From Thermoflexus hugenholtzii (GTDB taxonomy: Bacteria > Chloroflexota > Anaerolineae > Thermoflexales > Thermoflexaceae), in NCBI RefSeq assembly GCF_018771565.1, contig NZ_CP076326.1, forward strand, positions 1,612,001 to 1,676,000: a DNA stretch of 64,000 nt. Reading direction: 5' to 3'. The notes beneath the pieces are model-generated. The model worked only from the letters and a program-made list of their open reading frames with translations, ran no database searches and had not been told where the DNA came from. Shown one piece after another: positions 23,234-30,804 of the stretch. The position numbers were made by a program, and so were the translations under genes. Position 1 is the stretch's first letter. Every line of letters begins with the position of its first letter.

Positions 23234-23644
23234 TCACTCCAGGATCTCATAAGGGCTTGGGGTGGGCCACTGCGGGAGCAGCCCCATCAGCATGATGCCC
23301 GCCACCACGCACAGGCGCACCGGCTCCGTCCCGGTGTTGAACACGCGATGGGCAGTGTTCTCACGGTTGTAGATGGCATCCCCGGCCTCGAACTCGTAAC
23401 GCTCCCCCTCTGATTCGATGTAACCCCTGCCCTGGAGGACGAAGTAGACCTCCTCGCAGTTATGCCGGTGCAGGGGCGTGTGCGCGCCGAGATCGATCTC
23501 CACGATCCCCATAATCAACGTCTTGGTGGGGAAGCCCGTCTCCGGGTAAATCACCTTCCAGTCCCGCACGCCAGGCATGCGCTCCATGGGAGCGCCGCTC
23601 AAGAACTCCGAAGGCTTGATCACCACGCGGCGCGTTCCTCCCAT
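23234..23644 (-). CDS. cupin-domain protein
   Basis: A small single-domain cupin of 136 residues. Cupin motif 1 is HRHNCEEVYFVLQGRGYIE (two His, one Glu), and motif 2 is around FEAGDAIYNRENTAHRVFN (His), so a metal site is likely intact. ATG at 23644 has AGGAGG 7 nt upstream; the frame opens six codons earlier without such a signal. It lies 139 nt upstream of the nitrilase gene on the same strand. The function is unknown and could be a sugar- or organic-acid-related isomerase or oxygenase. The 268-nt gap up to 23912 shows nothing supported. Confidence 0.8.
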   Translation of the reverse strand: MGGTRRVVIKPSEFLSGAPMERMPGVRDWKVIYPETGFPTKTLIMGIVEIDLGAHTPLHRHNCEEVYFVLQGRGYIESEGERYEFEAGDAIYNRENTAHRVFNTGTEPVRLCVVAGIMLMGLLPQWPTPSPYEILE

Positions 23645-23912
23645 CCGGCTACCTCCTGGCAAGTTAAAGGAGAAACGATCTTTACGCGTAGTATTGCATC
23701 AAGCAGGCAGAGAGCAAGAAGCCGAGGAGCATCGATTCGAACCGGCTGTGAGACGGGAGCGCCGCATGCTCTCATTGCTTCCTTGATGCCGATGCGGCTT
23801 ATAGCTCCACAAAATGAGCATCCAGCGATAGACCTTCCGGTGAAGCGCAAGGCCGCGTGGCAACCAGCCGGATCCCGTAAACTGAAAGGCGATCCTTCCG
23901 GGGAGGCCTGCG

Positions 23913-24650
23913 ATGTCCCTGGTGCGCTACGAACATCTGAACGGAGAAGAGGCGCGTCAGATCCTGACGGCGCGTCGGCTGGCCATCCTGCCCATCGGAG
24001 CCCTCGAGGCCCACGGACCTCACCTCCCGGTGGGCACGGACAATCTGCTGGCCCAGGCCATCGCCGAGCGAGTGGCCGAACAGCTCGGAGGAGTGCTGCT
24101 GCCCCTCCTCCCCTATGGCCAGGTCTGGTCCCTTCAGGATTTCCCGGGATCCCTCTCGGTCTCCAACGAGATCCTGAGCGGTCTCCTGGTCGACCTGGGG
24201 CTCAGCCTCCAGCGGCAGGGGGCGGCGATCCTGGCCGTGATCAACGGCCACATCGGCAACGGAGCCGCCCTCCAGTCGGCCGCCCGCCGCCTCTACGCCC
24301 TCAAAGGTCCCGTGATGTATGTTTTCACCTACCCCGGGCTCGGCGAGGCCGCCGCGCGGATCTGCACCTCCCGTCCCCTGCCCGGCGGCTACTTCCACGC
24401 CGATGAGATCGAGACCTCTATGGTCCTCTATGTCGCCCCTGAACACGTGCGTCCAGATCGGATGATCCGGGAGGAACCCCAACTCCCCCCCGACTTCCCC
24501 TACCGCCCGGTCCCCTGGACCGAGATCACTCGCACCGGCGTCCTCGGGGACCCCACCCTGGCCACGGCGGAGAAAGGGGCCGCCCTCATAGAGGCCGTCG
24601 TCGCCCAAATCGTCCCCGTTCTCCGCCTCGCCCTCCAGCGGCTCGGGTGA
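23913..24650 (+). CDS. creatininase-family amidohydrolase
   Basis: A metal-dependent amidase of the creatininase/MftE-like superfamily, 245 residues as usual. Seen are the N-terminal PIGALEAHGPHLPVGTDNLL metal motif (Glu, His, Asp), the middle NGHIGNGAALQ (His) and FHADEIETSMVLYVAPEHV (Asp/Glu/His). Family members cleave cyclic amides such as creatinine or act on formamidopyrimidine and peptide substrates; the substrate here cannot be assigned. GGGGAGG precedes ATG. The gene stands alone and converges on the PTS operon. Confidence 0.88.
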   Translation: MSLVRYEHLNGEEARQILTARRLAILPIGALEAHGPHLPVGTDNLLAQAIAERVAEQLGGVLLPLLPYGQVWSLQDFPGSLSVSNEILSGLLVDLGLSLQRQGAAILAVINGHIGNGAALQSAARRLYALKGPVMYVFTYPGLGEAAARICTSRPLPGGYFHADEIETSMVLYVAPEHVRPDRMIREEPQLPPDFPYRPVPWTEITRTGVLGDPTLATAEKGAALIEAVVAQIVPVLRLALQRLG

Positions 24651-24656
24651 AAACGA

Positions 24657-24683
24657 GAGGGGCGGGCTTTCCGCCCGCCCCTC
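24657..24683. terminator. bidirectional hairpin between convergent genes
   Basis: GAGGGGCGGGC (24657-24667), loop TTTCC and GCCCGCCCCTC (24673-24683) form a perfect 11-bp stem just after the creatininase-family stop and downstream of the PTS IIC gene. No long T-tract follows. Confidence 0.6.
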
Positions 24684-24739
24684 CCATCCTTCCGCGCAGG
24701 CCCAGATACCCCCGAGGGAAGCCTCCGGCCCGGATACCC

Positions 24740-26044
24740 TCAGCGGCCCAGGATCCGGCCGATGAGGGCGATCAGCAGGGGCCAGAGCACGTAATCCGTG
24801 TCCGAGGCCCAGCTGAAGAAATCGCCGATGGCGAACCCCAGCACCGGCCACATCAGCGCCTGCCCCACGCCCATCAGCACCCCGGCCACCACGCCGCCCA
24901 GGATGGCCCCAGGGATCCCCCAGTATTTGTTCCCATACACGCCGGCGGTGGCCCCATGGAACCAAACGGACATGGTGGGGGCGAAGATGAAGAACGGATA
25001 ACGACCCGCGGCGAAGAGGAGGGAGACCAGGACCATGGTCAGCATCCCGATCAGGCCGCCATAGGCCATGGAGACCTGGCCGTAAGGGAAGAAGAGGGGG
25101 CAATCGAGGGCAGGGATGGCACCGGGGACGATGCGCTCGGCGATGCCCTTGAAGGAGGGGATCAGCTCGGCGATGATCATCCGCACGCCCATGATCAGGA
25201 TGGCGAAGCCGGCGGCGAAGTTCAACGCCTGCAGCAGGACCCAGATGATGGGATGCTTGCCCGCCTTGCCCGCCGCCTCCACCACGAAGCTCACGTTCAG
25301 GGCGGCCATGATGAGGTAGACCACCAGGAAGGTGGCCGCCATCAGCAGCATGGGCTCCCGCAACCACTCCAGGGCCCTCGGGAAGCGAAGGGCCTCCATG
25401 TCCCCCACCTGCCGCTTCCCTCCCCCCGACAGCAGGCGGGACAGCCACGCCGTCGCCAGGACGGTCAGAGAGGAGGAGTGGCCCAGGACGAACCCGCTGC
25501 CCTCGTTGACGAAGAGATCGAACCGATGGGTATACCAGGGCTGGATGGTCTGATAGAGGCCGGTGAACAGACTGGCCACGATCACCAGGGCCGCCCCCTC
25601 CAGCCCCAGGATATACCGGAAGGCGGAGACGAAGATCACCGCGTTCCAGAAGATGAGATGGCCGGTGAGGTAGATGTACTTAAACCCCAGGCCGCCGAGG
25701 AACCGCGTGAGGAGCACGTTGATGAGGAAGGCGAAGAGCATGACCAGGCCGATCTGGATCCCGAGCTCGCTGATGATCTTCTGGGTCCCGATCTGGATCT
25801 GGACCGGCGGCAGGCCCAGGGTCTTCCCGGCCAGCTCCCCCAGCGGGAGCAGCGCCTGGACCATCAGGTTGACTCCGGCCAGGAGGATGAGCAGCCCGAT
25901 GGCCGTCTTGAGGGTCCCGGAGATCGTCCGCTCGACCCGCTCCCGGAGCAGGAGGAAGCCCAGCAAAGCGATCAGCCCCAGGAAGAGGGACGGCTCCTGC
26001 ATGAACTTCTGGATGAATTCCAGAACAGCGCGCAAGGCCTCCAT
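24740..26044 (-). CDS. PTS transporter subunit IIC (ascorbate/UlaA type)
   Basis: Membrane channel of a phosphotransferase system, 434 residues with about ten or more membrane helices. Segments such as SGTLKTAIGLLILLAGVNLM, LTGHLIFWNAVIFVSAF, GSGFVLGHSSSLTVL and ALDCPLFFPYGQVSMAYGGL point to the UlaA/SgaT family. AGGAGG lies 5 nt before ATG. It is the last gene of the minus-strand operon, preceded by matching IIA and IIB genes. The substrate may be ascorbate or another sugar acid or lactone. Enzyme I and HPr are not in this window. Confidence 0.88.
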   Translation of the reverse strand: MEALRAVLEFIQKFMQEPSLFLGLIALLGFLLLRERVERTISGTLKTAIGLLILLAGVNLMVQALLPLGELAGKTLGLPPVQIQIGTQKIISELGIQIGLVMLFAFLINVLLTRFLGGLGFKYIYLTGHLIFWNAVIFVSAFRYILGLEGAALVIVASLFTGLYQTIQPWYTHRFDLFVNEGSGFVLGHSSSLTVLATAWLSRLLSGGGKRQVGDMEALRFPRALEWLREPMLLMAATFLVVYLIMAALNVSFVVEAAGKAGKHPIIWVLLQALNFAAGFAILIMGVRMIIAELIPSFKGIAERIVPGAIPALDCPLFFPYGQVSMAYGGLIGMLTMVLVSLLFAAGRYPFFIFAPTMSVWFHGATAGVYGNKYWGIPGAILGGVVAGVLMGVGQALMWPVLGFAIGDFFSWASDTDYVLWPLLIALIGRILGR

Positions 26045-26053
26045 GGCGACCTC

Positions 26054-26512
26054 CTATGGGGGATTCTGGATCAGGGACCGCACCAACTCCTTCCATTGCT
26101 CGGGGGTTCCCAGGCGCGCGGCCGCTTGCGCGAGCTCGTCGGCCCGCGCCAGGATCTCCGCCAGCTGGCGCAGGAGATCGATATGGGCCGATCGATCGGG
26201 GGTCGCAAAAGCGATGAGCACACGAACAGGGTCGTTGTGCGATCCGAAACGGACGCCCTCCCGGACCACCACGAGGGACAGACCCAGGCCGTTGGCCCCA
26301 TCCTCCGGCCGGGCGTGGGGGATGGCCACCCCGGGGGCAATGGCGATGTAAGGGCCCAGCTCCTGGCAGGTCCGAACCATATGATCCACATACGAAGGCG
26401 TGACCAGGCCGTCAGCCGCCAGGAGCTCCCCGCTGATCCGAACCGCCTCCTCCCAGGAGCCCACGCGCTCCAGGATGCGGATGCGCCCGTCCAGGGCTTC
26501 CAGGAAATCCAC
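26054..26512 (-). CDS. PTS subunit IIA (mannitol/fructose/ascorbate type)
   Basis: Cytoplasmic phosphocarrier that passes phosphate from HPr to IIB. The phosphorylated His lies in GVAIPHARPEDGANG, followed by LSLVVVREGVRFG and LIAFATPDRSAHIDLLRQLA, typical of this IIA family. The reading frame is open far upstream, but the natural start is GTG at 26512 (VDFLEAL...), 4 nt after the IIB stop with GGAGGGG upstream, giving 152 residues. It lies between IIB and IIC in the operon. Confidence 0.88.
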   Translation of the reverse strand: MDFLEALDGRIRILERVGSWEEAVRISGELLAADGLVTPSYVDHMVRTCQELGPYIAIAPGVAIPHARPEDGANGLGLSLVVVREGVRFGSHNDPVRVLIAFATPDRSAHIDLLRQLAEILARADELAQAAARLGTPEQWKELVRSLIQNPP

Positions 26513-26516
26513 GGGC

Positions 26517-26819
26517 TTACCCCTCCAGCCGCCGCACGGCGGCCAGCAACTTCTCCTGGATCTCCGCCTTGTTCCCGTAGTTGGTGACCGCCACGATCTC
26601 CCGGGCCCGGGCCCGCTGCCGGAACATCTCCGCCAGGTCCGGGCCGGTGACGATGATGTCGGCCGCGATGGTGGGCGCCAGGGTGGCATCGGCCGTCTCC
26701 ACCACCGCCGGGACGCCCGCCTTTTTCAGGATCTCCTCCACCGTCATCTTCAGGTAAAGGGCGGTCCCGGTCCCCAGCCCGCATGCCGCCACGACCCGGA
26801 TCGGTGGCTTCCCGCTCAC
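26517..26819 (-). CDS. PTS subunit IIB (lactate/ascorbate type)
   Basis: Small phosphocarrier, 100 residues. The phosphorylated Cys is in RVVAACGLGTGTALYLKM (Cys13), followed by a Rossmann-like fold and DIIVTGPDLAEMF. The start is GTG with AGGAGG 7 nt upstream. The gene order IIB-IIA-IIC and the UlaA-like IIC indicate one complete permease. Confidence 0.9.
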   Translation of the reverse strand: MSGKPPIRVVAACGLGTGTALYLKMTVEEILKKAGVPAVVETADATLAPTIAADIIVTGPDLAEMFRQRARAREIVAVTNYGNKAEIQEKLLAAVRRLEG

Positions 26820-26874
26820 GGTGCACCTCCTCCTGCCCTCCCTGAAGGTTTCGGTGCCTGACGTCCTGGACCGC

Positions 26875-27789
26875 TTATCCGATGGCCAGCGCCCGCGCCG
26901 GGTTGTGGATCAGGAGATCCCGGATCGCCTCCTCCGACACCCCTTCCGAGCGCAGCCACGGGACGAAGCGCAACAGGATATACGTGAGCCCCGGCCCGCC
27001 TCCGGTCCCATAGCTGGGCCAGTAGGATTTGCGCGCCATATCCCCGCCCAGCAGGATCTGCTTCCCGTAGCCCTCGGCGATCAGACGCCGGATGAACTCG
27101 ACCCGGAGGCGATCCGGAGCGTATTTCTCCTTGCTGATCTGGTCGTAGCTCAGGTAAACCCCCGCCCGGGCCAGGGCCAAGTGATACTCCCATTCCATCC
27201 GGCGGTCGACGTGCCCGATGATCACCCGGGCCGGATCCACTCCTTCGGACCGCAGGAGGGCCACCTGCTCCAGGCCCATCGTGCCCGCCTCGGTGTGGGT
27301 GGAGATGGGCGCTCCGGTGAGGCGATGGGCGATGGCAGCGGCCCGGAAGACCTTCTCCTCGTTCGGCGTGATGCAGTTCAAGCTGCTGCCGGCCTTGATG
27401 ACCCCGGCCCGGATTCCCGTCCCGTCGATGCCCTCCACGATCTCCCGCACGAACCGATCGGCCAGCTCGTGGACCGAGCGCCCTTCCACCCAGGGGCCGG
27501 AGAAGGCCTCCTTGTGGTGGCCGGTGGCCGCGATCAGATACACGCCGGCCGCCTGGGAGATGCGATACAGGGCCTGGACGTCGCGGCCGTAATCGGGTGG
27601 GGACATCTCCACCAGCGCCTGCCCGCCCGCTTCCCGGAACCCGCGCAGCTCCTCGATGGCGACGTCCTCGCGGTCCAGGATCAGGTCCGCATCCTCCACC
27701 GGGGGCCGGCAGAAGACGTGCTCATGGGCGTAGCAAACCCCCAGGGATTCCGGGGGGATATCGCCGGTCACCGTCCGAATGATCGCCAC
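26875..27789 (-). CDS. phosphotriesterase-family metallohydrolase (probable lactonase)
   Basis: A TIM-barrel binuclear metal hydrolase of 304 residues with the full ligand set: AHEHVF (His22, His24), the candidate carboxylated Lys in AGVIKAGSS (Lys132), His165 in STHTEAG, His193 in IIGHVDRR and Asp250 in LLGGDMAR. Some characterised relatives hydrolyse phosphorylated sugar lactones rather than organophosphates. Its place between a PTS and an aldolase makes hydrolysis of a phospho-aldonolactone attractive (inference). GTG start with GGAGGGG upstream. It lies 22 nt after the aldolase gene. Confidence 0.88.
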   Translation of the reverse strand: MAIIRTVTGDIPPESLGVCYAHEHVFCRPPVEDADLILDREDVAIEELRGFREAGGQALVEMSPPDYGRDVQALYRISQAAGVYLIAATGHHKEAFSGPWVEGRSVHELADRFVREIVEGIDGTGIRAGVIKAGSSLNCITPNEEKVFRAAAIAHRLTGAPISTHTEAGTMGLEQVALLRSEGVDPARVIIGHVDRRMEWEYHLALARAGVYLSYDQISKEKYAPDRLRVEFIRRLIAEGYGKQILLGGDMARKSYWPSYGTGGGPGLTYILLRFVPWLRSEGVSEEAIRDLLIHNPARALAIG

Positions 27790-27811
27790 AGGGCTCCCCT
27801 CCGCTTTGGGA

Positions 27812-28483
27812 TCACGGAACGCGCGCCGTCTCGCCGGCGAGGGCCCGGGCCTCCCGGGCCCGGCGGACCAGCTCCTCCTTCCGTCCTCCGCGGATCAGAT
27901 GGCGATCCGCCAGCCAGGTGCCGGCGCAGGCGAGCACATTAGGCAGGCGCAAGTAATCCCGAAGGTTCTGCGCCTGGATCCCCCCGGTGGGGATGAAGCG
28001 AATCTGGGGGAAGACCGGCGCCAGGGCCTCCAGGGCCCGCACCCCGCCCAGGGCCTCAGCGGGGAAGAACTTGAGCACCTCCCACCCCTGCCGCCAGGCG
28101 GCCATGACCTCTGAGGGAGTCGCCACCCCCGGGATCAGGAGGACCCCCCGCTCCTGGCACCAGCGTCCCAGCTCAGGTTCCCAGCCTGGGGAGACCAGGA
28201 ACTCCGCCCCTGCGGCCACCGCCTGCTCCGCCTGCTCCGGGGAGAGGATGGTCCCCGCCCCGATGCGCAGGAGCGGATGGGCCCGCCGCAGATATCGGAT
28301 CACCGCGGCGGCCGCCGCAGTGCGGAAGGTCACTTCCAGGATCAGGATCCCGGCCTCTTGCAAGGCGTCCGCCAGGATGCGGGCCTCCGCCTCGCTTTCC
28401 AGGGTCGCCACCGGGATCACCCGGACCTGGGCCATGGCCTCCAGGATCCCGCCTGATCGTTCCGTCACGGCCTCGCCGTTCAT
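27812..28483 (-). CDS. eda: KDPG/KHG-family aldolase (2-keto-3-deoxy sugar-acid aldolase)
   Basis: A class I aldolase of 223 residues cleaving 2-keto-3-deoxy-6-phospho-sugar acids to pyruvate and a phospho-aldehyde. The catalytic Glu50 in ILEVTFRT and the Schiff-base Lys138 in WEVLKFFPAEALGG are present, with phosphate-binding FIPTGGIQ. ATG overlaps the stop of the upstream regulator by 4 nt. The partner dehydratase and kinase are absent here; the PTS would supply phosphate. The true substrate is not determined by sequence. Confidence 0.88.
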   Translation of the reverse strand: MNGEAVTERSGGILEAMAQVRVIPVATLESEAEARILADALQEAGILILEVTFRTAAAAAVIRYLRRAHPLLRIGAGTILSPEQAEQAVAAGAEFLVSPGWEPELGRWCQERGVLLIPGVATPSEVMAAWRQGWEVLKFFPAEALGGVRALEALAPVFPQIRFIPTGGIQAQNLRDYLRLPNVLACAGTWLADRHLIRGGRKEELVRRAREARALAGETARVP

Positions 28484-29478
28484 CGGTGGGCCTCCGGGGA
28501 CCTCTGGAGATGACGGTTCAGGACTTCCGTGGCGGCCCCCTTGTCGGTGATCAGGATGTCGATCAGGCCGCTGCGCAGGGCCGCCAGGATCGCCGGGGCC
28601 TTCACTGTCCCTCCGGCCACTGCGATCACACAGGGGATGCGCCGGATGTCCTCCAGGGTGAGGCCGATGGTCCTTCGATCGAAGGGCGTGCTCACCGGGC
28701 GCCCGTCCAGGTCCAGATACCGCGCGCAGAGGTAGCCGACGGCGCCCCGCCGGCGCAGCTCCGCCAGGTCCTCCTCCGAAAGGTATCCGGCGCGCTTCAA
28801 CGAGGAGGCCTCGGCCTGGGTCGTCCCGATGCCCACCAGCAACAGGTCCGCGTTCCGGGCCAGGTCCAGGACCTCCTTGATGGCCCGCTCCTCCAGCAGG
28901 CGCTGGGCCACCTCCTCGCGCTCCACCATCACCGGCGCGTGCAGGTAATATCCCTGAGCCCCCAGGGTCTCCGCCATCTTGCGGACGATGGCCGGGGTAT
29001 CACAGGGCTGACGTCCCCCCAGGGCCCCCAGGCACTGGACGATCCGCAGCCGTGGATACGAGGAAGAAGGAAGCGCCTGGACCACCTCCCACAGGGTGGC
29101 CCCCCAGGTGACGGCCACCGTCATCCCGTCCCGGAGGTGGGGGAGCACCTCGAGGGCGGCCAGCTTCCCCAGCTGGCCGAGCAGCTCCCGGTAGGAGGAG
29201 TTCTCCGCATCCAGGACGCGGGCGCCTTGCAGGGAGAAGGCCTCCATCAGCTGGCTTTCCAGGTGGGGGACGGTTTTCACCGGCCACTGGATGTGGATCT
29301 GGACGATGCGCTTGCGCCGCGCCTCGCTGAGGAGTCGGGAGACCATGGAGCGGCTCAGCCCCAGCCGCCGGGCGATGCGGGCCTGATCCCAGCCGCGCTG
29401 GTAATACAGGCTGGCCACATAGGCCAGCAGCTCCTCACGGGTCGGAAACGGAGAAGACGTCCTCCGAGGCATCCCCAT
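28480..29478 (-). CDS. SorC-family sugar-responsive transcriptional regulator
   Basis: The N-terminal helix-turn-helix (QARIARRLGLSRSMVSRLLSE, from about 30) is joined to a SorC/DeoR-type sugar-phosphate-binding domain (about 65-330) with GLTLEDIRRIPCVIAVAGG near the end and ADLLLVGIGTTQ in the middle. 332 residues is the family length. First gene of the PTS operon and translationally coupled to the aldolase. A strong promoter and a dyad lie upstream, so autoregulation by a phosphorylated intermediate is likely. The start could also be the ATG two codons on (29472); neither has a strong Shine-Dalgarno sequence. Confidence 0.9.
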   Translation of the reverse strand: MGMPRRTSSPFPTREELLAYVASLYYQRGWDQARIARRLGLSRSMVSRLLSEARRKRIVQIHIQWPVKTVPHLESQLMEAFSLQGARVLDAENSSYRELLGQLGKLAALEVLPHLRDGMTVAVTWGATLWEVVQALPSSSYPRLRIVQCLGALGGRQPCDTPAIVRKMAETLGAQGYYLHAPVMVEREEVAQRLLEERAIKEVLDLARNADLLLVGIGTTQAEASSLKRAGYLSEEDLAELRRRGAVGYLCARYLDLDGRPVSTPFDRRTIGLTLEDIRRIPCVIAVAGGTVKAPAILAALRSGLIDILITDKGAATEVLNRHLQRSPEAHR

Positions 29479-29538
29479 CCCACGCGCCGGAAGGATTCCC
29501 GCTCACCGCCCGCCAGCCCCAGGCCTCTCTCCGCCTGT

Positions 29539-29571
29539 TGAGCAAACGTGCGTTTTATGCAACTACGTTCA
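29539..29571. promoter_or_regulatory. candidate SorC operator
   Basis: An imperfect dyad TGAGCAAACGT...ACGTTCA spans the predicted start site, just downstream of the -10 box, a position typical for autorepression by SorC/CggR-like regulators. Confidence 0.4.
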
Positions 29572-29576
29572 AAGCG

Positions 29577-29605
29577 ATTATAAACGGGGTTTTCGGGCCT
29601 GTCAA
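29577..29605 (-). promoter_or_regulatory. consensus sigma70 promoter of the PTS operon
   Basis: Minus-strand TTGACA (29600-29605), 17-nt spacer and TATAAT (29577-29582) match the consensus perfectly. Transcription would begin near 29570, about 90 nt before the SorC start. Confidence 0.75.
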
Positions 29606-29665
29606 CCCCTCGGCCCGAGATTGGGGATCGAGAAGGTTGAGAGTCAAAGGAAGGCTTAATCGTTC

Positions 29666-29694
29666 GGCCTCATCCCCCACCGGAGGATGAGGCC
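29666..29694 (-). terminator. hairpin at the end of the Liv/CoA operon
   Basis: GGCCTCATCC and GGATGAGGCC pair over 10 bp around the livM stop codon. No T-tract follows, so termination here is only possible. Confidence 0.35.
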
Positions 29695-30743
29695 CGCAGG
29701 TTCCTTCGCTCGGAGGGACGATGAAGGGGTCGCGTCTGCCGCCAGGCGCCGGCCAGCCCGTAGGGGAAAGCCAGCACGACGATCACGTAGAAAAGACCGA
29801 ACAGCAAGAACCAGATGGGGCCGAACACCCGGTTGAACAGATAGCCGACGAGCTCCAGCAACGCCGCGCCGAACATCGGGCCGCTCAGGGTCCCCACCCC
29901 GCCCACCAGAGTCATCAGCAGCGCCTGGATCGTGGTGTTCACGCTCAGGAGCGAAGGGGTGGCGTTTTTGTTCAGCAAAGCGTTCAGCGATCCCGCCAGG
30001 GCGGCCAACGTCCCGGAGAACACGAAGGCCAGCAGCCGGAAGACGAAGGGGGAATAGCCCAGCGCGACCGCGCGCTCCTCGTTCTCCCGCAAGGCAACCC
30101 AAACCCGGCCGGTGGGAGAATCCACCAGCCGTCGCGCCAGGAAATAGGCTCCCACCATGAAAAACAGAGCCAGATAGTAGAACCGCAGGCGATGCACCGC
30201 CGGATCCAGCCAGACCGGGACGGGGATGCCTTGAAGGCCGTCCTCGGCGCCCGTGTATTGCCGGAAATCCGGAGCCTCGCTCAGGATGAAAGCGGCTTGA
30301 GCCAGCGCCAGGGTCACCATCGCCAGATAAACCCCTCGTACCCGCAGGGACAGAACGCCCACTAACCCGCTGAACACTGCCGCGAGGAGCACGGTGGTCA
30401 GTAGGGCGATAGGAAGGGAGGCGTGGAGATGCTTGAGCAGGATGCCTGTGGCATAAGCCCCGCCGCCGAAGAACAACGCGTGGCCGAAAGACAGAACGCC
30501 CGTGTAACCGATCAGGAGATCGTAGCTGAGCGCGTAGACTGCCATCACGTAGACGCGGATCAACAGGCCCTGGAGGAAGCGGGGCCATCCGGCTTCCACG
30601 GGCTCGCGGAAGACCCCGCTGAGTAGGAAGGGCAACGCGACCAGGATGCCCAGGCCGATCAGCCAGCCCCTGTGCGGTTGGATCCATCGCCGGAGCACTT
30701 GAAGCGGCGAAAGGCTCACCCACCGTCCTCCGATTCGCTCCAT
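29670..30743 (-). CDS. livM: branched-chain amino-acid-type ABC permease LivM
   Basis: Second membrane subunit of the Liv-type importer, with about nine or ten helices. Characteristic segments are YDLLIGYTGVLSFGHALFFG, VRGVYLAMVTLALAQ, GRVWVALRENEERAVALGYS and TLVGGVGTLSGPMFGA. ATG at 30743 has AGGAGG 8 nt upstream and gives 357 residues; the GTG at 30770 lacks such a signal. Last gene of the 13-gene minus-strand run. Confidence 0.9.
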   Translation of the reverse strand: MERIGGRWVSLSPLQVLRRWIQPHRGWLIGLGILVALPFLLSGVFREPVEAGWPRFLQGLLIRVYVMAVYALSYDLLIGYTGVLSFGHALFFGGGAYATGILLKHLHASLPIALLTTVLLAAVFSGLVGVLSLRVRGVYLAMVTLALAQAAFILSEAPDFRQYTGAEDGLQGIPVPVWLDPAVHRLRFYYLALFFMVGAYFLARRLVDSPTGRVWVALRENEERAVALGYSPFVFRLLAFVFSGTLAALAGSLNALLNKNATPSLLSVNTTIQALLMTLVGGVGTLSGPMFGAALLELVGYLFNRVFGPIWFLLFGLFYVIVVLAFPYGLAGAWRQTRPLHRPSERRNLRASSSGGG

Positions 30744-30804
30744 CCGCGCTGCCTCCTGGGATTTCCTCACCCCAGCATTCCAAGGATGACCCGGCCGCTC
30801 ATTA

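Noticed and set aside
23734-23743. tRNA T-loop-like sequence gattcgaacc
   Set aside because: Flanking bases do not form a T-stem, acceptor stem or anticodon arm on either strand.
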